Part shown: one piece after another, positions 35,456-48,200 of the stretch
Layout: each line of letters opens with the position of its first letter
Position numbering within the stretch: the first letter of the stretch is position 1
Source: Isoetes taiwanensis
Lineage: Eukaryota > Streptophyta > Lycopodiopsida > Isoetales > Isoetaceae
DNA: 64,000 nt
Assembly (NCBI GenBank): GCA_021234155.1
Contig: JAJEKV010000032.1
Coordinates: 1,675,460-1,739,459, forward strand
Direction of reading: 5' to 3'
The notes under the pieces: generated by a model
What the model saw: the letters and a program-made list of their open reading frames with translations, nothing else
Told to the model about the DNA's origin: nothing
Database searches by the model: none
Program-made: the position numbers and the translations under genes

Positions 35456-36020
35456 TGTTTGAATTACAATCTTTAATTATATTTAAGCTTTAATAAGTTA
35501 AATAATATTAATGGCCAAGCCTTAAACTTAGAACCAAGGTCCTTAAGCGAGATAGCGACATCATCTGCACTCATCATAGCTTAGTTGTCACTCTTATCTT
35601 GCTAAGTGTCTTCTTGTCTGCATACAGGTAGTATAATTAAACTTTTTTTCGTAGAAACCCAGCTAGTTGCCAAGGCCTTAGAAATTGTTGTCACACGTTG
35701 GTAGGGTACACCAACACACGTTATAGATGCACTATCATCAAGTGTCTTCAGCCTTGCCTTTGTATCATAGATAATTATCTAGGAATTCATTCTATCTAGG
35801 CAATTCAGTCTAGCACACCAAGTACACCCAGTGAATGAGTCTCCTTCTACCACCCCATAACAGTAAATAATTACCTTTCTCAGTGCCTACTAAAGTGCCA
35901 AGCGGGTCATTTGAGGTAGAGTGGATAAAGGTATAAAAATATGGCTTTTCAAGTAAATAGACATAAGTAATTGATTGTGATGGTAGTATTAATTGCCTTG
36001 TGCTTCTTAAGGTAGTAAAA

Positions 36021-39000
36021 TAGGTCAGGAGAACCTTCGTTACAGATCCTCGAGCCTCGACAGTGGAGACACTCGACAACATCAACGAATTGAAAGCAAA
36101 GGGCAAACTTATGGAGGAAACTTCAGCAAATCAAAGGCCAAGAAGGTGTACAGGGAAGCCCGAACACAAATAATAAAGAGGAGGCCAAAGGAAGGACGAT
36201 TGCGACATCAAAAATAGACACAAGACTTGCCAAGAGGGCTATGCAACAACCAATGGGCAACATGGCACTTATAAAATCGATCACATTAGCTCCTAGTCAA
36301 GGATATTCTCTAAGTGCCATATTGCCTCGAGGAACGACCCCACATCGATGACTAATGTCACAGCTACGCCACCAACAAGTAGACTTCATCGACTTATGAT
36401 GTCAAGAGCCCTAAAGGATGAGACTGGATATACCTCCTCGGAAGAGAAATTATTATAGGTATTACAAGCCAGCAAGGGGGGGCTGCTCAGGAATACGAGT
36501 ATGGCGAGACTGCAACAAACTTCTTCCTCATCAGCCCGATACTTCAGAGCAGCTGCATCAACCTCGACAGCGCCATCTCAAGATTACGACAATCTTCTAC
36601 CTTAGAGATTGGAGGTCAAGCACCATCAAGAAGAGGCATCATGAGGGACAAAATACCAGCATTACTAACTGATCACTCAAGATTATAGTCCCTGCACATG
36701 GATGCAAATAAACTCCTCTCAGCAAGAGAAGTTGCACAGTTAGAAGTGGTAAGGCACTTGACATTGTCTTCAGCCTTACAACAGCAGCATGCAACCAGCA
36801 GGACGAAGAATAGAATCGACAAGGTCAACACAACAATAGCAATTCAGCAGTTGGAAGAATCATCCTCGAATCTCGTAACCTCCAAGGCAGATGAGCGACA
36901 TGAAAGATTTTAGAATGTGAAGAACATTATCTTCAAGCTCTTGGGATGCGACACCGAGCATTATGTTATCTACATCAGCAAGTCCACTAAGAGGGATAAT
37001 GTTAATGAAGGTAGTCAGCATCAACATTAAGACCGAGCAGAGTCAGAATATGTGCATTAAAAGAAAGCAGGGCACTTGAATGATCATGCAACAACTCCAA
37101 GGATACCAGATTCTTTTCAACAAATTATGGAGTATCGCCTTGCTACTCCAACGACTAATGACTACACCAGCTTTGAGCAAGCTAGAGGACCTATCAGATA
37201 GTTGAGTTTCTTAGAATTATGGGTGATAACATCCATGATGGGATGGGGACGAAATTTCGGGTAGATTTTTTTTGTCTTTTCCTTTAGAAAGATGGACCCA
37301 AGAATGGAGCAAAGCTTCAAGTATTGGGAAGAAAATGTATGGAGTACAATAATTGTATACATTGCTGGCAGATATCCAACATATTGGAACCTCTTCGTGA
37401 GCTTGATCACCTCGCTAAGAAGGATTCAATAGAAGGATAACCGTCGACCATGTATATGACGAGTACTTCCGCAGCATAAGGAATAATCCGACCAAATGAA
37501 GGGAAGCAATCTAATAAGTCCGGCCAACTTCTTAGATGGCATCCACTCAAAGGTGGGGCTATTTCAAGAGGGCAATAATTAAGAAAGGGTAGATCCTAGA
37601 GTAAAGATTAGATCTAAAACAAGAATAATTATCTAACCATATAGTTTTCTATGTGTGCCCAAAAGTAATGTCATGCCGACTAACTTGTGGCCATAGGATT
37701 TATGTAACTAGTTCTTTAACTTGTAATTTTGCACCTCCTAGATGACGGACATCTTTAAGAGCAAGACTCTTAAGTCTAAATCTAGGCCAGTAATTAAGCC
37801 AGGGCCAAGTAATTAGCAGCACCAACGGAACAAGAGTCAAGTTCGACATCAACCTTAAGCGAAGCAAAGTAGAGCATCGGCACCAACTTATGTACATTGG
37901 CAACTATGACCTCATAATAAGCATGCAATATTAAAGCTGGCTAAGGCAATAATTGATTATCATAAGCAAGAGATACTTATCCCAGCACCAAAGAGCAAGT
38001 ACCTTATAATTTAAGTTAAGGAAGTAATTCCAATCGTGCAACGCATGTCAGTAAAGCAATTACTTAAGTACATCATGTGGAATGAGGTCGTACACAAGCT
38101 ACAAGTTGTCGACCCCGACTACAAGAGTAAGAAGGAAGATGCTACTTCGAAACAGTTGCCTCGGCCAATTTCTAAGTTAATCAAGAAGTCCCATGATATA
38201 TCTCCAGGTGAAATTTGAGAGCTTTTGCTCTATATAGGCATAGAGTCTGAAATCACTCTTGCACTGGAGGCAGAGCCGATCAGCAAGGCTCTTTATAGAA
38301 TCAGCACTTCCGAGCTAGCAGAGCTCAAGAAGCAGTTGTAGGAGTTGATCAACTTGGGGATCCTTTCGGCCAAGATGGAAGTCTAAAGATGTATATCAAC
38401 CATGGGTAGCTCAACAAGCAACGACATAATGGATCAGCCCCAAAAAGTAGGATTCTTCTGCAAAATCGACGTAAGCTCGGGCAATCAGCAAATAAGGATG
38501 AAGGGGGAAGATAATTATATAAGACTTCTTCAGAACATGGTATGGGCACTATGATTTCATAGTAATGCCCCTAAGTCCACCAACTTGTATGCATTTGAGG
38601 AACAACATCTTCGAAGATTCCTTGGATGATTTCTTCATCAATTCTCTTCGACGGCATCGTGACCTACAACAAATCAATGGAAGAGCATGCAGCCGTGGAG
38701 ATGTTAAGACGTCGCCACTCATTGGCAAGCTTTTGAAGCAGCAATTTGCAATGCCATCTCCACTTCGGCAAGCGAATTCGGCAAGAAGATAGAAGAAGCC
38801 ATCTTCCCCAACATGGAGTTCAAGCACATGATGGGCTAGTCCTTACAAGAATGCAAGAACGGATTAAGAAAGAGAAACCTTCAAATATTTTAAAAAGGAA
38901 GGTAATCTTTAATATCAAAGAACAATTATGCGTACCCAAAGTATAAGAAGTAAGAAAAATCTTCCATGACACGCATAATAGCCCTATTTCCGGCCATGCA

Positions 39001-39782
39001 AAATTTATAAAGGCCTACTTCAAGATTAGAAGTAGCTACGTCTGGCCAGGTATGAAGAAGCAGATAATCAGACATACCCAAGAATGTCAGTGGAGCCAGC
39101 AAACAAGGGCGGAACAACTTCGAATTCCATGAGTTTTGGAACCTTGGGCGGTGCCAGATGCCAAGTGGGAAGTCTTCAGCATGGGTTTTATAGTTGGCCT
39201 TCCAAGGACAACAAGAAGCTTTGAAGCCTTGATGGTGGTGGTACATAGTTATCAAAAGGGCACATAATTGCCATGCCACACCATAGACACCGCCTTGGAC
39301 CATAGTCGTGTGGTCTAAATAAGAGTTCTTTTAGGCTGCATGGAAGGCACAGGTCGATCATCACCAATAGAGATCCGAAGTTCTTTAGCGACGATTAGCA
39401 AGACTTCTTCAACACGAGCTGCACCAACTTGTTGATGAGTTTTGCTTATCAATTGGAGTCAAATCGGCAAAGGGACCGCACCAACACAAATTTGGAGAGC
39501 ACGTTGAGAAACTATGATTGGAACAAGTAATCCAAATGGGCCGAGTACATCCATCTGGTCAATTACGTACAATAATATGAAGCAAGAGTCATCGAAGATG
39601 TCTCCCCCATGATCAGTTACAGTTATCAATGCTTGACCCTAGTTATGTGGCATAATTTAGTGCCCAAGGTGGAAGTTTCTCAACAACGACAGCATATATG
39701 CGGTAGCTTTTGGTAGAAGTGTGGGAGTATCTTCAACAGCATGGGCATATCTGAAGAGTCAAGCGGATAGAGGTAAAACTCC
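36021..39782 (+). pseudogene. Degenerate gag-pol of element B
   Basis: The start region (acagtggagacactcgac) aligns with the gag start of element A. RT traces: EITLALEAEPISKALYRIS and LKKQL with a stop (about 38250-38345), a deletion before the YRQLN block, then FCKIDV (about 38460) and FEDSLDDFF (about 38610). The integrase zinc-finger region near 38960-39080 has HDTHNSPISGHAKFIKAYF and HTQECQ, and a catalytic-core trace FIVGLPRTT is near 39190. Stops and frameshifts occur every few tens of codons. Nothing here can make protein. Confidence 0.8.
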
Positions 39783-40379
39783 TTGGGAGTTGTTTTGTTG
39801 TGGCAGATAAAGTTGGCTCAAGTAAAGGTTAAGCAAGGGAAGCTTCGCATCGGCAATTGTAAGAAGCTCGCCCCTAGGTGGGCCGGTCCGTTCACGATCT
39901 TGGAGAAGAGTGGGCTCTCAAGCCTACAAGTTGGATCTCTTGGCCACCTTAAGGTCTTCCATGTGAGTTTATTAAAAAGGCACGATCCTAACCCTGAGGA
40001 GGTTTTGGATACCCCAACTTTGTTGGAAATGATGGAGGAGCAAGTAGAAATAGTGCCTGAATTACTTTTTAATAAGTCATTCAAGAGGACTAGGAGGTCT
40101 CGGTTCCTCAATATTTGGTTAAGTGGAAGCACTTACCCGTGGAAGACGCATAACATGGGTATTGAAGCAAGATTTGGAGAAGCAATACCCGAGTTTATGA
40201 AGGAGTTTGATGGCAGTCGTCTCCGAACTAATCGTCGTCGACTTCGCGGGGAGGTTAGCTTAGTATGTTTCTTAGTTAGTTTTAAGTTTCGCTCATGTAT
40301 TCTAGTTAGTAGAGTGCATGTGCGAGAATCTTGGAACGCGGTGGGCGATGATGGGATACGCCTTCAAGGCATTCTCTAG
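39783..40379 (+). pseudogene. Integrase C-terminus and chromodomain of element B
   Basis: The longest open frame left in element B. The integrase C-terminal barrel is visible: LAPRWAGPFTILEKSGLSSL then LKVFHVSLLKRHDPNPEE. After about 40075 a chromodomain signature continues in a neighbouring frame (LVKWKHLPVEDA followed by a stop where Trp-Glu is expected). The presence of a chromodomain places the family among chromoviruses. The final part (ARFGEAIPEFMKEF) is back in the first frame. The 5' boundary is arbitrary because the upstream integrase is shredded. Confidence 0.72.
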
Positions 40380-40690
40380 GCCAACACGCACCAAGAGGTG
40401 CGCATGACCATTGGGGTCATGTGAGTGAGGAATGAGGCATGGTGGGCGATGATGAGACATCGATCGGATGCTCTCTATGCCGCGATGGCGGGGGCCACAC
40501 GGCCGTGGGAGGGTCATGGTGAAGGTGAAAGTGATCATGCGCGATGATGGGATCGTGAGACGTTCCCTAGCTTAAAACCCTTGGGGCATGATGCACTGGG
40601 GTGTACTCGATCCGGGGGATCGTGTACAAGGTAGCACTCGATCATGGGCAATGATGGGAGCATCTTAAATGATCCCTAAGCTCAAATCGA
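40320..40690 (+). repeat. Dispersed gcgatgatggga-type words in element B 3' region
   Basis: Four or more copies of g(c/g)gatgatg(g/a)ga occur at about 40345, 40445, 40540 and 40650, separated by about 90-110 bp, with related gggtcatg words. They probably represent a decayed tandem array between pol and the PPT. Confidence 0.5.
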
Positions 40691-41105
40691 AAGGGCCATG
40701 ATCTTGGGCAAGGTAGTAGGACAACCTTGAGCCAGTAGTTCGGCTCAAGGAGGTAAGGGGGGGTGGTCCCCTAAAACCACAAATTATTAACTAAACTAAC
40801 GTAATGTGCTCCTTTTGCAGGCAAGTAGAAGGAGGACTTCAACGAGGAGCGCGTTACGAGAAGATAGGGGGAGCCATAATTTAGATTATGAACCCTAATA
40901 ACTCTTAAAATAATGTTTGAATTAGCGTAAGAAATAACGGTGTTAAGACTATATAATTTTGTATAAGTACAAATATAGCCTAAATTTTGACTTTTAACTA
41001 ATAAAACTTGATTGTTAAAGTAAACTAAGGGTTATGTCATGTTGTTGTTTTGCAGGCATAAGGTAGGTTCGTCACCTTAGTGCAATGCTGAGGACAGCAT
41101 TGTCC

Positions 41106-41119
41106 TAAGGGGGGGAGAA
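41106..41119 (+). other. Polypurine tract of element B
   Basis: aagggggggagaa runs directly into the 3' LTR start (TGTGACG at 41120), the plus-strand primer of reverse transcription. Confidence 0.92.
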
Positions 41120-42767
41120 TGTGACGTTCCAGGGGAATATACGCTATGCATACGTATATTCCTGGACCCGTCACTATACAAGTCTATCTTCATAGCCTTG
41201 TATACCATAGATTGTGGCACTAGGGGGCGTGACTAAGTTATTCATATAACTTAGCCAACCTTAGGTTAAGACCATTTTCCACGTGGCCTTAACCTATTGG
41301 GCACCCGCCACACGAGACTCACCCGATTGGTGCCACGTGGCATCTTAGGTGGACCTAACTTATATAGGCTGGAACCCTAACCCTAGGCCTCTTTCCAGCC
41401 CTAGCACCCAGAGACTCATCTTCTCGTTCGAAACCCCGTTTCAACATCGGATTCTTGTGGCATAGTGCGGTGCAGCAGCCCCTTGAGGTAGACTCGTTCT
41501 TGGAGCAAGAGCAGCATCACGTGAGTCGAAGACCATGGAGGCACACGGATCTGGAGGGAGAGCATCGGGGAGCGGTATGTAGGGTAGTAGTTGTGATAGC
41601 TCATTTGGAATTAGCATTCCGGATGTGCTAGTATCTTGTATCTAGAGTAGAGCCATCCTAGAACCCCGTATTCAACATCTTGAACCCTAATCAATGAACC
41701 CTAACCATTAGTTAGATTGTATGATTAGGTTAAGATGTTCTTCTTATGATCATTCTTAGGATAACGATGATTATGTGATGTTGGTTGATCATGTTTGCTC
41801 CTCTTGTATTGGGAAGGGGGTAGAGACCTAGGGCCATATGTAGTATGCTCCTAGAGTAGATCCCTTAGTTCCTTTTAGATGCGGCCTGTGCATAGGAGCC
41901 CACAGGGCTATCGAGGCTATCTTTGTGACTCGGCACCACATACTTGGGGCTAGAGGGAATGTGGAGGGAGGATCCCCTGCGAGTGGGGGCTTGCCGGGGG
42001 ATCCCATAGTGGGCTAGGCTTATGGCCTGGTCACCGTTGTGGGCGAGCATGGGTCCGACACCTCCTGGGGCAATGGTGCCGCTGCGCCCTCGAGAGCCGC
42101 AAGTGTCGGCTTGGCTCTCGTTTTGGGGGGTTAAGTCGGTGCACGTAATCGTGTGTCGCCACGATTCTCTAGCCGCCCACGGAACCTCTAGACCCCGGGA
42201 GGGAGATGCAACCCTTTCGCCTCATCCGGACCCGGGGAGATGCAACCGGAGTAGTCCCAATGGGTGATGCCATGGGATTGCGATCAGGAAGGCTAGAGTC
42301 ATGCCGAGCCTGATTTAGCCCATCCGCAAAGTATGCACGGGGAGGGGCGGATGGAGTGGTCAACCCTAGCCATTGTCTTATGCCAGCCCCTCGCCATTGT
42401 TATGACTCGGTCTGCTCTATCTTGAGACCTATCCAGTCAGTCTACCTCCTTATGAGTCGGAGCCATGGGTAGGAGCTCTCATGTTTTATGGTTTATGATT
42501 ATCTTCTTTGCTCATATGGATATGTGATGGACTACCCTTCGAGGTAGTATGTTGTATTGTTATTGCTAGTTCTGACGTTGTTTATGCTTCCGCTGTGATA
42601 GGAGCCCATAGGGGAAGGGCGCGCAAGACACCTTCGTGTCCCCTTTCCGCACTACGGGAGTTCCATAGTGCGGGATAGACGGAGGGCCTGTGCGGTTGTT
42701 GAGCCGGACGGGGGATTTCCTGCCGAGTGTACGGCCGGGCGCCGTATGTTTAGCAGGGAGCGTCACA
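41120..42767 (+). repeat. 3' LTR of element B
   Basis: 1648 bp, with the same ends as the 5' LTR. It is followed by the gctat duplication at 42768-42772. Confidence 0.97.
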
Positions 42768-42772
42768 GCTAT
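42768..42772. repeat. Target-site duplication of element B, right (gctat)
   Basis: Pairs with 31163-31167. Confidence 0.95.
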
Positions 42773-43880
42773 TAAGCTTTTGATCTTTTTATGCATCGAC
42801 ATACTTACTAATACATCTAATTCTTATGCAGCACATTTAAATTACCGGTATATGCAGAAAGTGAAGCTCGATATATGTCCATGTACATGATTCCTATACA
42901 TTTGAAGGACAAAAAAAGAAGAAAATGCAAATTTGTAGATGATGAGGCACAACTAGCATAGAGTGCATACTTTTGACTCTATATTTTGTTGTTTATGTTA
43001 TTTCACTTATGGATCACTTATTTCACTTATGGTGTCGTTCAATTATGATAATAGAAGCTATAGGCATGCATTTGACACTAAATTCAACGGGTAAATACAT
43101 TCTTCAAATGTCAAATTTCATGTTAAGATAAGGTAGCTAGTTTGGGGCTGTGTTGGTTTCAATTTCAAGCGTTCAGATAAAATCTTATCTTAGTCTCAAA
43201 AAAGCCCAGAGTGCCCAAATAAAAAGGCCCATGAAAAAGATTTCCCCTACAAATCTATTACTGTGAACCTCCTATTTGGTGATATTTTGCTATCTCTGGT
43301 TGGATTAAAATAAGTCCTATTTTATCTATTTTGACATTTTCAATGAATATTTCATGGCATAACCCTTAAATATTTGATATGTTTGTCCTATTTTTGTCTA
43401 TAAACATATGATAAATTAATAATATTCCTGTTTTTCATCCAAATCTTATTCTGCTCTTTGCTCTATTTTTTCTTAATCTACTAATTACTTCTTATATAAA
43501 TATCTTGTGAGCTTTGTTTATTGTTACCAAGTTGTTTTGTTTCTTTGATTCTTAAGTTATCTAGGTTTTATTTTTTAATAGAATTCTATTATTCCATCCA
43601 TATGTGTTTTTCAATATCTTATCCAATGATTCTGCCCAACTCTACTCATATGCCTCTTTCACTTAGTTTCATGCTTTTATTGGCTAAAATATCTGGAGGC
43701 TGTCATTGTTCTTTAAGTTGTCAAAACATTCTTTTTGGTCAAAATTTACTCTTTTCCGATCCTTCTCAAGGCTTGGGTAGGTTTTTTGCACCAAATCCTA
43801 TCAGGCTGTTTATTCCAAATGGAATGTCTAGTCTTGAATGTCTGGATATCTTGTCTTAGACTTGTATATTTCAGGCTTGG
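42773..43880. other. Continuation of the methyltransferase locus, then AT-rich spacer
   Basis: With element B removed this sequence directly follows 31167. A splice acceptor (cttatgcag, about 42824-42832) precedes a short frame ending KDKKRRKCKFVDDEAQLA then TAG at about 42960. It could be a last exon or 3' UTR exon of the methyltransferase gene. A donor-like gtgagt lies at about 31139, but phase and an in-frame TAG do not fit. The rest is AT-rich with no gene seen. Confidence 0.35.
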
Positions 43881-45004
43881 TTTTTTTTTTTTTTTTTTTT
43901 TTTTTTTTGGGGAGGAAAGGAAGATTTATATTACTCATGAGAAAATTACATCAAAGATATGAGAGAACCATTGAGGTTCACAAAGTTGGTGTGTTTAGCA
44001 CACATATACACTGTATGATTATCAACAAAAATGGGACATGAGTCCCCTTTACAGCAGACCATATCAGATGTAGCCAGATCAGAGTCAAGAATCCTGAACC
44101 AGAAAGTCTAAGTCCGAGTCGGCTTCCTCTTCATCAATGATCACCAAATCCGTAGCCACCGGATCCAGCTGCCAACCAATTTCATTCCACTCGGGCGGGA
44201 AGGCAAAAAACCAAAGGGGAGCCATTTCAGAGAAAAGAATGGCCTCCCCATGAGCATCTTGCAAGGCTTTATGACGATAGAACATGTCTCTGAAATGAGA
44301 AAACTAATTTTCAGTTAGTAGTCTTTCATAGCAGAAGAGAAACCTATCGAGAATGTGGGCCTGATAGCCATTGAGCAGAAAGGGCTTAAGTTTTTCCAGG
44401 TCTTGATCAATGGAAGGAGAAAGTGACCATAATTGTTCATTATTGAAGATCTCTGTTGCAGCCGTGAAATTGGACAGGTCGGGGAGGTTGAGTTTACAAT
44501 TCATCCTCGTTGTAAGGGCAATCAGCAGCTCTGAATATCATAAAGTGATCATCAGTAATGAACATATCACTACAAACAATGATTTGTATAAACCAACAAA
44601 TTTTCCTATTGATAACCAAGCACTATCAGCTTTGTCTTGTTTGATATTCTTATGTGCCATTGCAATTTTGGAGATTTCAATTTGAAAAGCTACTTTCATC
44701 CAGGCAATATCCACCATGTGATTTGAATAATTTACCTTGTTCCTGTGTTTCCAAATAATCCAAAGAGCAGTCTGCTTGACAATGTTGAGAAACCTATTGG
44801 AACTCTTCAGAAGGTCCATAATATTGGCCCAGTTGCCTAAGTTATGGCCTTTTATCTTGAAATATACATCTAGCCATCTCCAGACCTCTCTGATTTTGGG
44901 ACAGTCGAACATGTGGATGGTGGTTTCAGAATTATTCCCACAAAGTTTGCAAATAGGGCTGTCCTGTAGATCCTTACACCTCTTATACATGTTATAATTT
45001 GTAG

Positions 45005-45206
45005 GAACACTACTACAAAAATAGGTAGAAATGGCACAAAAGTGACATTTATCCTCCGCCTTTTTACTGGGCATAAACGTCACTTTTGTGCCATTTATGA
45101 CGTTTGTGCTCCCCAAATGGCACAAAAGTGACGTTTATGCCTGGTAAAAAGGCGGAGGATAAATGTCACTTTTGTGCCATTTCTACCTATTTTTGTAGTA
45201 GTGGAA
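45005..45206. repeat. 3-bp target duplication (gaa) around the MITE
   Basis: gaa at 45005-45007 and again at 45204-45206, immediately outside CACTACT...AGTAGTG. Three bases is the duplication size of CACTA (EnSpm) transposons. Confidence 0.85.
45008..45203. mobile_element. 196-bp CACTA-type MITE, almost fully palindromic
   Basis: The ends are cactactacaaaaataggt and its reverse complement. The arms are about 88 bp with hardly any mismatch and a tiny spacer, so the whole element can form one long hairpin. The word ggcacaaaagtgac recurs four times, twice in each orientation. There is no coding sequence; it must rely on a CACTA transposase elsewhere. It sits in LINE-3 ORF2, so it inserted after LINE-3. 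Confidence 0.93.
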
Positions 45207-48200
45207 GTGCATTATGCAGACATCTCCAAATAAACATTTGCATTGTGGGCTGAGAATAGGATTTCCAATTATTTCTCAGGATATTTATAAGGTGTTTATT
45301 GGGGACAAGCCATTTGACAACATGAGTCAAAGACTTGGTTGGGGCCAAAACTTTGTATCCCAGGGCCACTTTGTACTGATCCGAATTCTTTAGGTGCCAA
45401 TCAGGATTCTTGGAGATTTGGCACTCATTCTGAGTGCTAGCAACAGCCATAATAGTGTCAAAGATGACCTTATCAGGTTTTCTTGCCCCTAACCAAATGC
45501 TTTATGTAGTCCCAAGTATGCCACTTGTCTCCTTCCCATAGGTGTTGGAGCTGAGTTACCCCTGCCTCCTTCCACTTTTTCCAGATTTGGGGGTGCTTAA
45601 GGGCCCAACATAGATCATTTTCTTTGGCAAAGATAGGTGACCAGAAGAGAGAGAAGCTGGCACTGTCATAACTAATATCTTTGTGTTCAAAGCCTTCTGC
45701 CACTAAATTCCAGGCCTCAAAAATTTTTCTCATCAGAGGGGAGGTGTTGGGAGCACTCTTGAACTGATAGTAAATGGAATCAGGGATATGATGAGCGTAT
45801 TTCTTCATACCAAAGGGCCTGCTGACTTGCAACCAATATCTGATGAATTTCATGGCAGGGGAATTCCAGCCATTTATTGCTTTCCACACATACTTAGCAC
45901 CCAGGTCTTGACAGTGTTTTTGAAGTACTTGAAGTCCCAAACCACACTCTTTTTTACTATGAGTGATTTCCTCCCATTTGACAAAATGCATACCTTTCCA
46001 GATGTACTCTCTTAGACATTTTTCAATGTCATTATAGGTTTCCTTGTTAGCAATAAGAGCAGAGGAGAAATAAACATGGGTACTAGCTAGGAGGACATTA
46101 GCTGTTAGGACTCGACCAGCAAAGGAGAGATTGGGAGAAAGGGAAAGAAGTTTCTTTCTGATTCTGCTCACTATAGGTCTCCAAACCTCCTTCTTAGGAA
46201 GGTTAATGGCTAAAGGGAGTCCAACGAGAGTGAGAGCTTGATTGGGAGGGTTAACTTTAATTCCCCTGGTATCAATAGAGTCTATAGGGTCCTCCCACAA
46301 GATGCTACATTTTTTTTAAATTGAGATGAACTCCTGATACACAGGCAAAGTTTTGAATGCTATCCAGCAAATCATCAAATCTATTCTGCTTAGCTTTTAG
46401 GAGAATGAAGGTATCATCTGCATACTGCATAATTGTGAGTTGCTTATCTGATCCTGGCATTTGCAGCCCCTGGATCAGGTTTTGCTGTTGGAGCCCTTGA
46501 ACAACTCTGGTGAGCATTTCTGCTACACAGAGGAAGAGATATGGGGCCAGAGGGCATCCCTGTCTGACTCCCCTTCTTATAGGAAAGAAATTGTTGGGGG
46601 AACCATTAATGATCAGGCTGGAGGACTCTAGGCTATTGAGAGCCATAGTCTTATCTATAAGTGACTGATGAATACCTATATGATGCATTGCTCTCCTTAA
46701 AAAGGGCCAGGTTATGGAGCTCGTTTGAAGTCTAATTTGAGCAGCATACAGCTTTGTTTGGATAGTCTATTCCAATGAATTGCCTCATTGGCAGCAATGT
46801 AGTTGTCCAAAATAAATCTTCCTGACAGAAAACCTGATTGGCAATTACTAACTGACTTATGCAGATGCATGAGGATACGGATTGAAAGAATCTTAGCAAG
46901 AATCTTATAGGTAGTATTGGTTAGGGATATTGGGTGCCAATCATTCAGCCTGCTGGGGTTTTTGGTTTTTGGAATCAAGGTAATAAGGCTGGAATTAAAG
47001 GCAGGGTAGAGAGAGGCTGCATCCCAAGCTCCCTTAATGAAATTCATAAAGTCATCCTTCATGATTATCCAGAAGGTTAGAAAGAATTCCGGGAGGAAGT
47101 CATCAGGCCCTGGGCTTTTACCTTTCTCCATGGTTTTCAAAGCTTGTAGGACTTCCTTTTCATTAGGATATCCATCTGAATCTTCCTCCATAGGCATGGT
47201 AGCTGGGATCTTCTTGAAAAAATTGTCCATAGCTTCTTCCTCTTGAGCACTGTGTTCTGTATCCTTGAACATATTGCTGTACTGCTCAATAAATTCTATT
47301 TTAATGATCTGCTCATCCTCAATTCTCTCTCCATTTTCCTGCTCCAACACTGTAATAGAGTTATTGATTAATTTATTTTTATCCACTCTAAAAAAGTACT
47401 TGGAACTGCCTTGATCCATTTTGTTGTATTGGCGAATTTTGGCCCTCAAGGCCATACCTTTTGCTTCCTTCTCTTCTATAGCCTTGATGTTATTTTCTAG
47501 TAGAGTCTCCTGTTTGTGAAGATTGGCACATAAAGGATTAGACTCTAATTTTTGTCTAACCTCCTTCATCTCCTTGAGAAGATTGTTCTTTTCCTCTCTA
47601 CACTTTCTCTGACTCCCAACTGCAGGTTGAGTGAGGTAAAATTGTCTGAACTCAGAAACGAAACTGGCATTACTAAGAAGGGATCAATTTAGCTTAAAGG
47701 GGGAATTGGTAGGCTTGGACTTGAGCTGAAAGTCAGAAGTTTCCAGGATTTGGGAAAAATGATCTGAAAGGATATTCCCTTCATCCCCAGTGACAATACA
47801 GTTATCAATGCTCGGAATATTGGGATTTGTAACATAGAATGTATCTAAAGTGCAATAGGTTCTCCAAGCTCCTTCCCTTTTGTTGGACCAAGTGTATTTG
47901 GCATTGGCTGAGGGGATGTAAACTAGCCCTGTGGCTTGCAATAAGCTATCCCATTCCAATCTCTCATTCTTAGATATATTTATCCTATTGCCTAATTTCA
48001 AATCCCATTGAGGGGTGTTATTAAGATCACCACCCAGGATGCAGTCTTTAATAGCAACTTGATCAATAATCCAGTTCTTGATCTCTTTCCAGATTGGAGC
48101 TCTCTCATTAGGCTCAGTGGGGGCATAAACATTGATTACCCCCAACAACTGTCCTTGCATATCAATAGATATGCAGTGCCATCTATTAGAAGGGCTACAA

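Larger units (their letters stand above)
34538..36020 (+). other. AT-rich gap of element B, possible intron, with embedded repeats
   Basis: It starts with a T-run at 34545-34557 and lacks coding potential. It holds the compound tandem repeat at 35066-35235, a related single block at about 34885-34960, and a tRNA-like SINE head at 35333-35455. It separates the leader ORF from gag, as in element A but longer. Confidence 0.5.
31168..42767 (+). mobile_element. Element B: complete Ty3/gypsy chromovirus with wrecked coding region
   Basis: 5-bp target duplication (gctat), 5' LTR 31168-32813, tRNA-Met primer site, leader ORF, AT-rich gap, decayed gag-pol, chromodomain remnant, polypurine tract and 3' LTR 41120-42767. 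Pol similarity to element A at 38.1-38.35 kb shows the same family. The LTRs begin TGTGACG and end CGTCACA. Internal ORFs are full of stops, while the LTRs are nearly identical, so the element probably moved in trans. Confidence 0.97.

Noticed and set aside
43521-43859. 112-codon plus-strand ORF
   Set aside because: A T-rich, Leu/Phe/Ser-dominated frame, with no leucine-rich-repeat or membrane-protein pattern that holds up.
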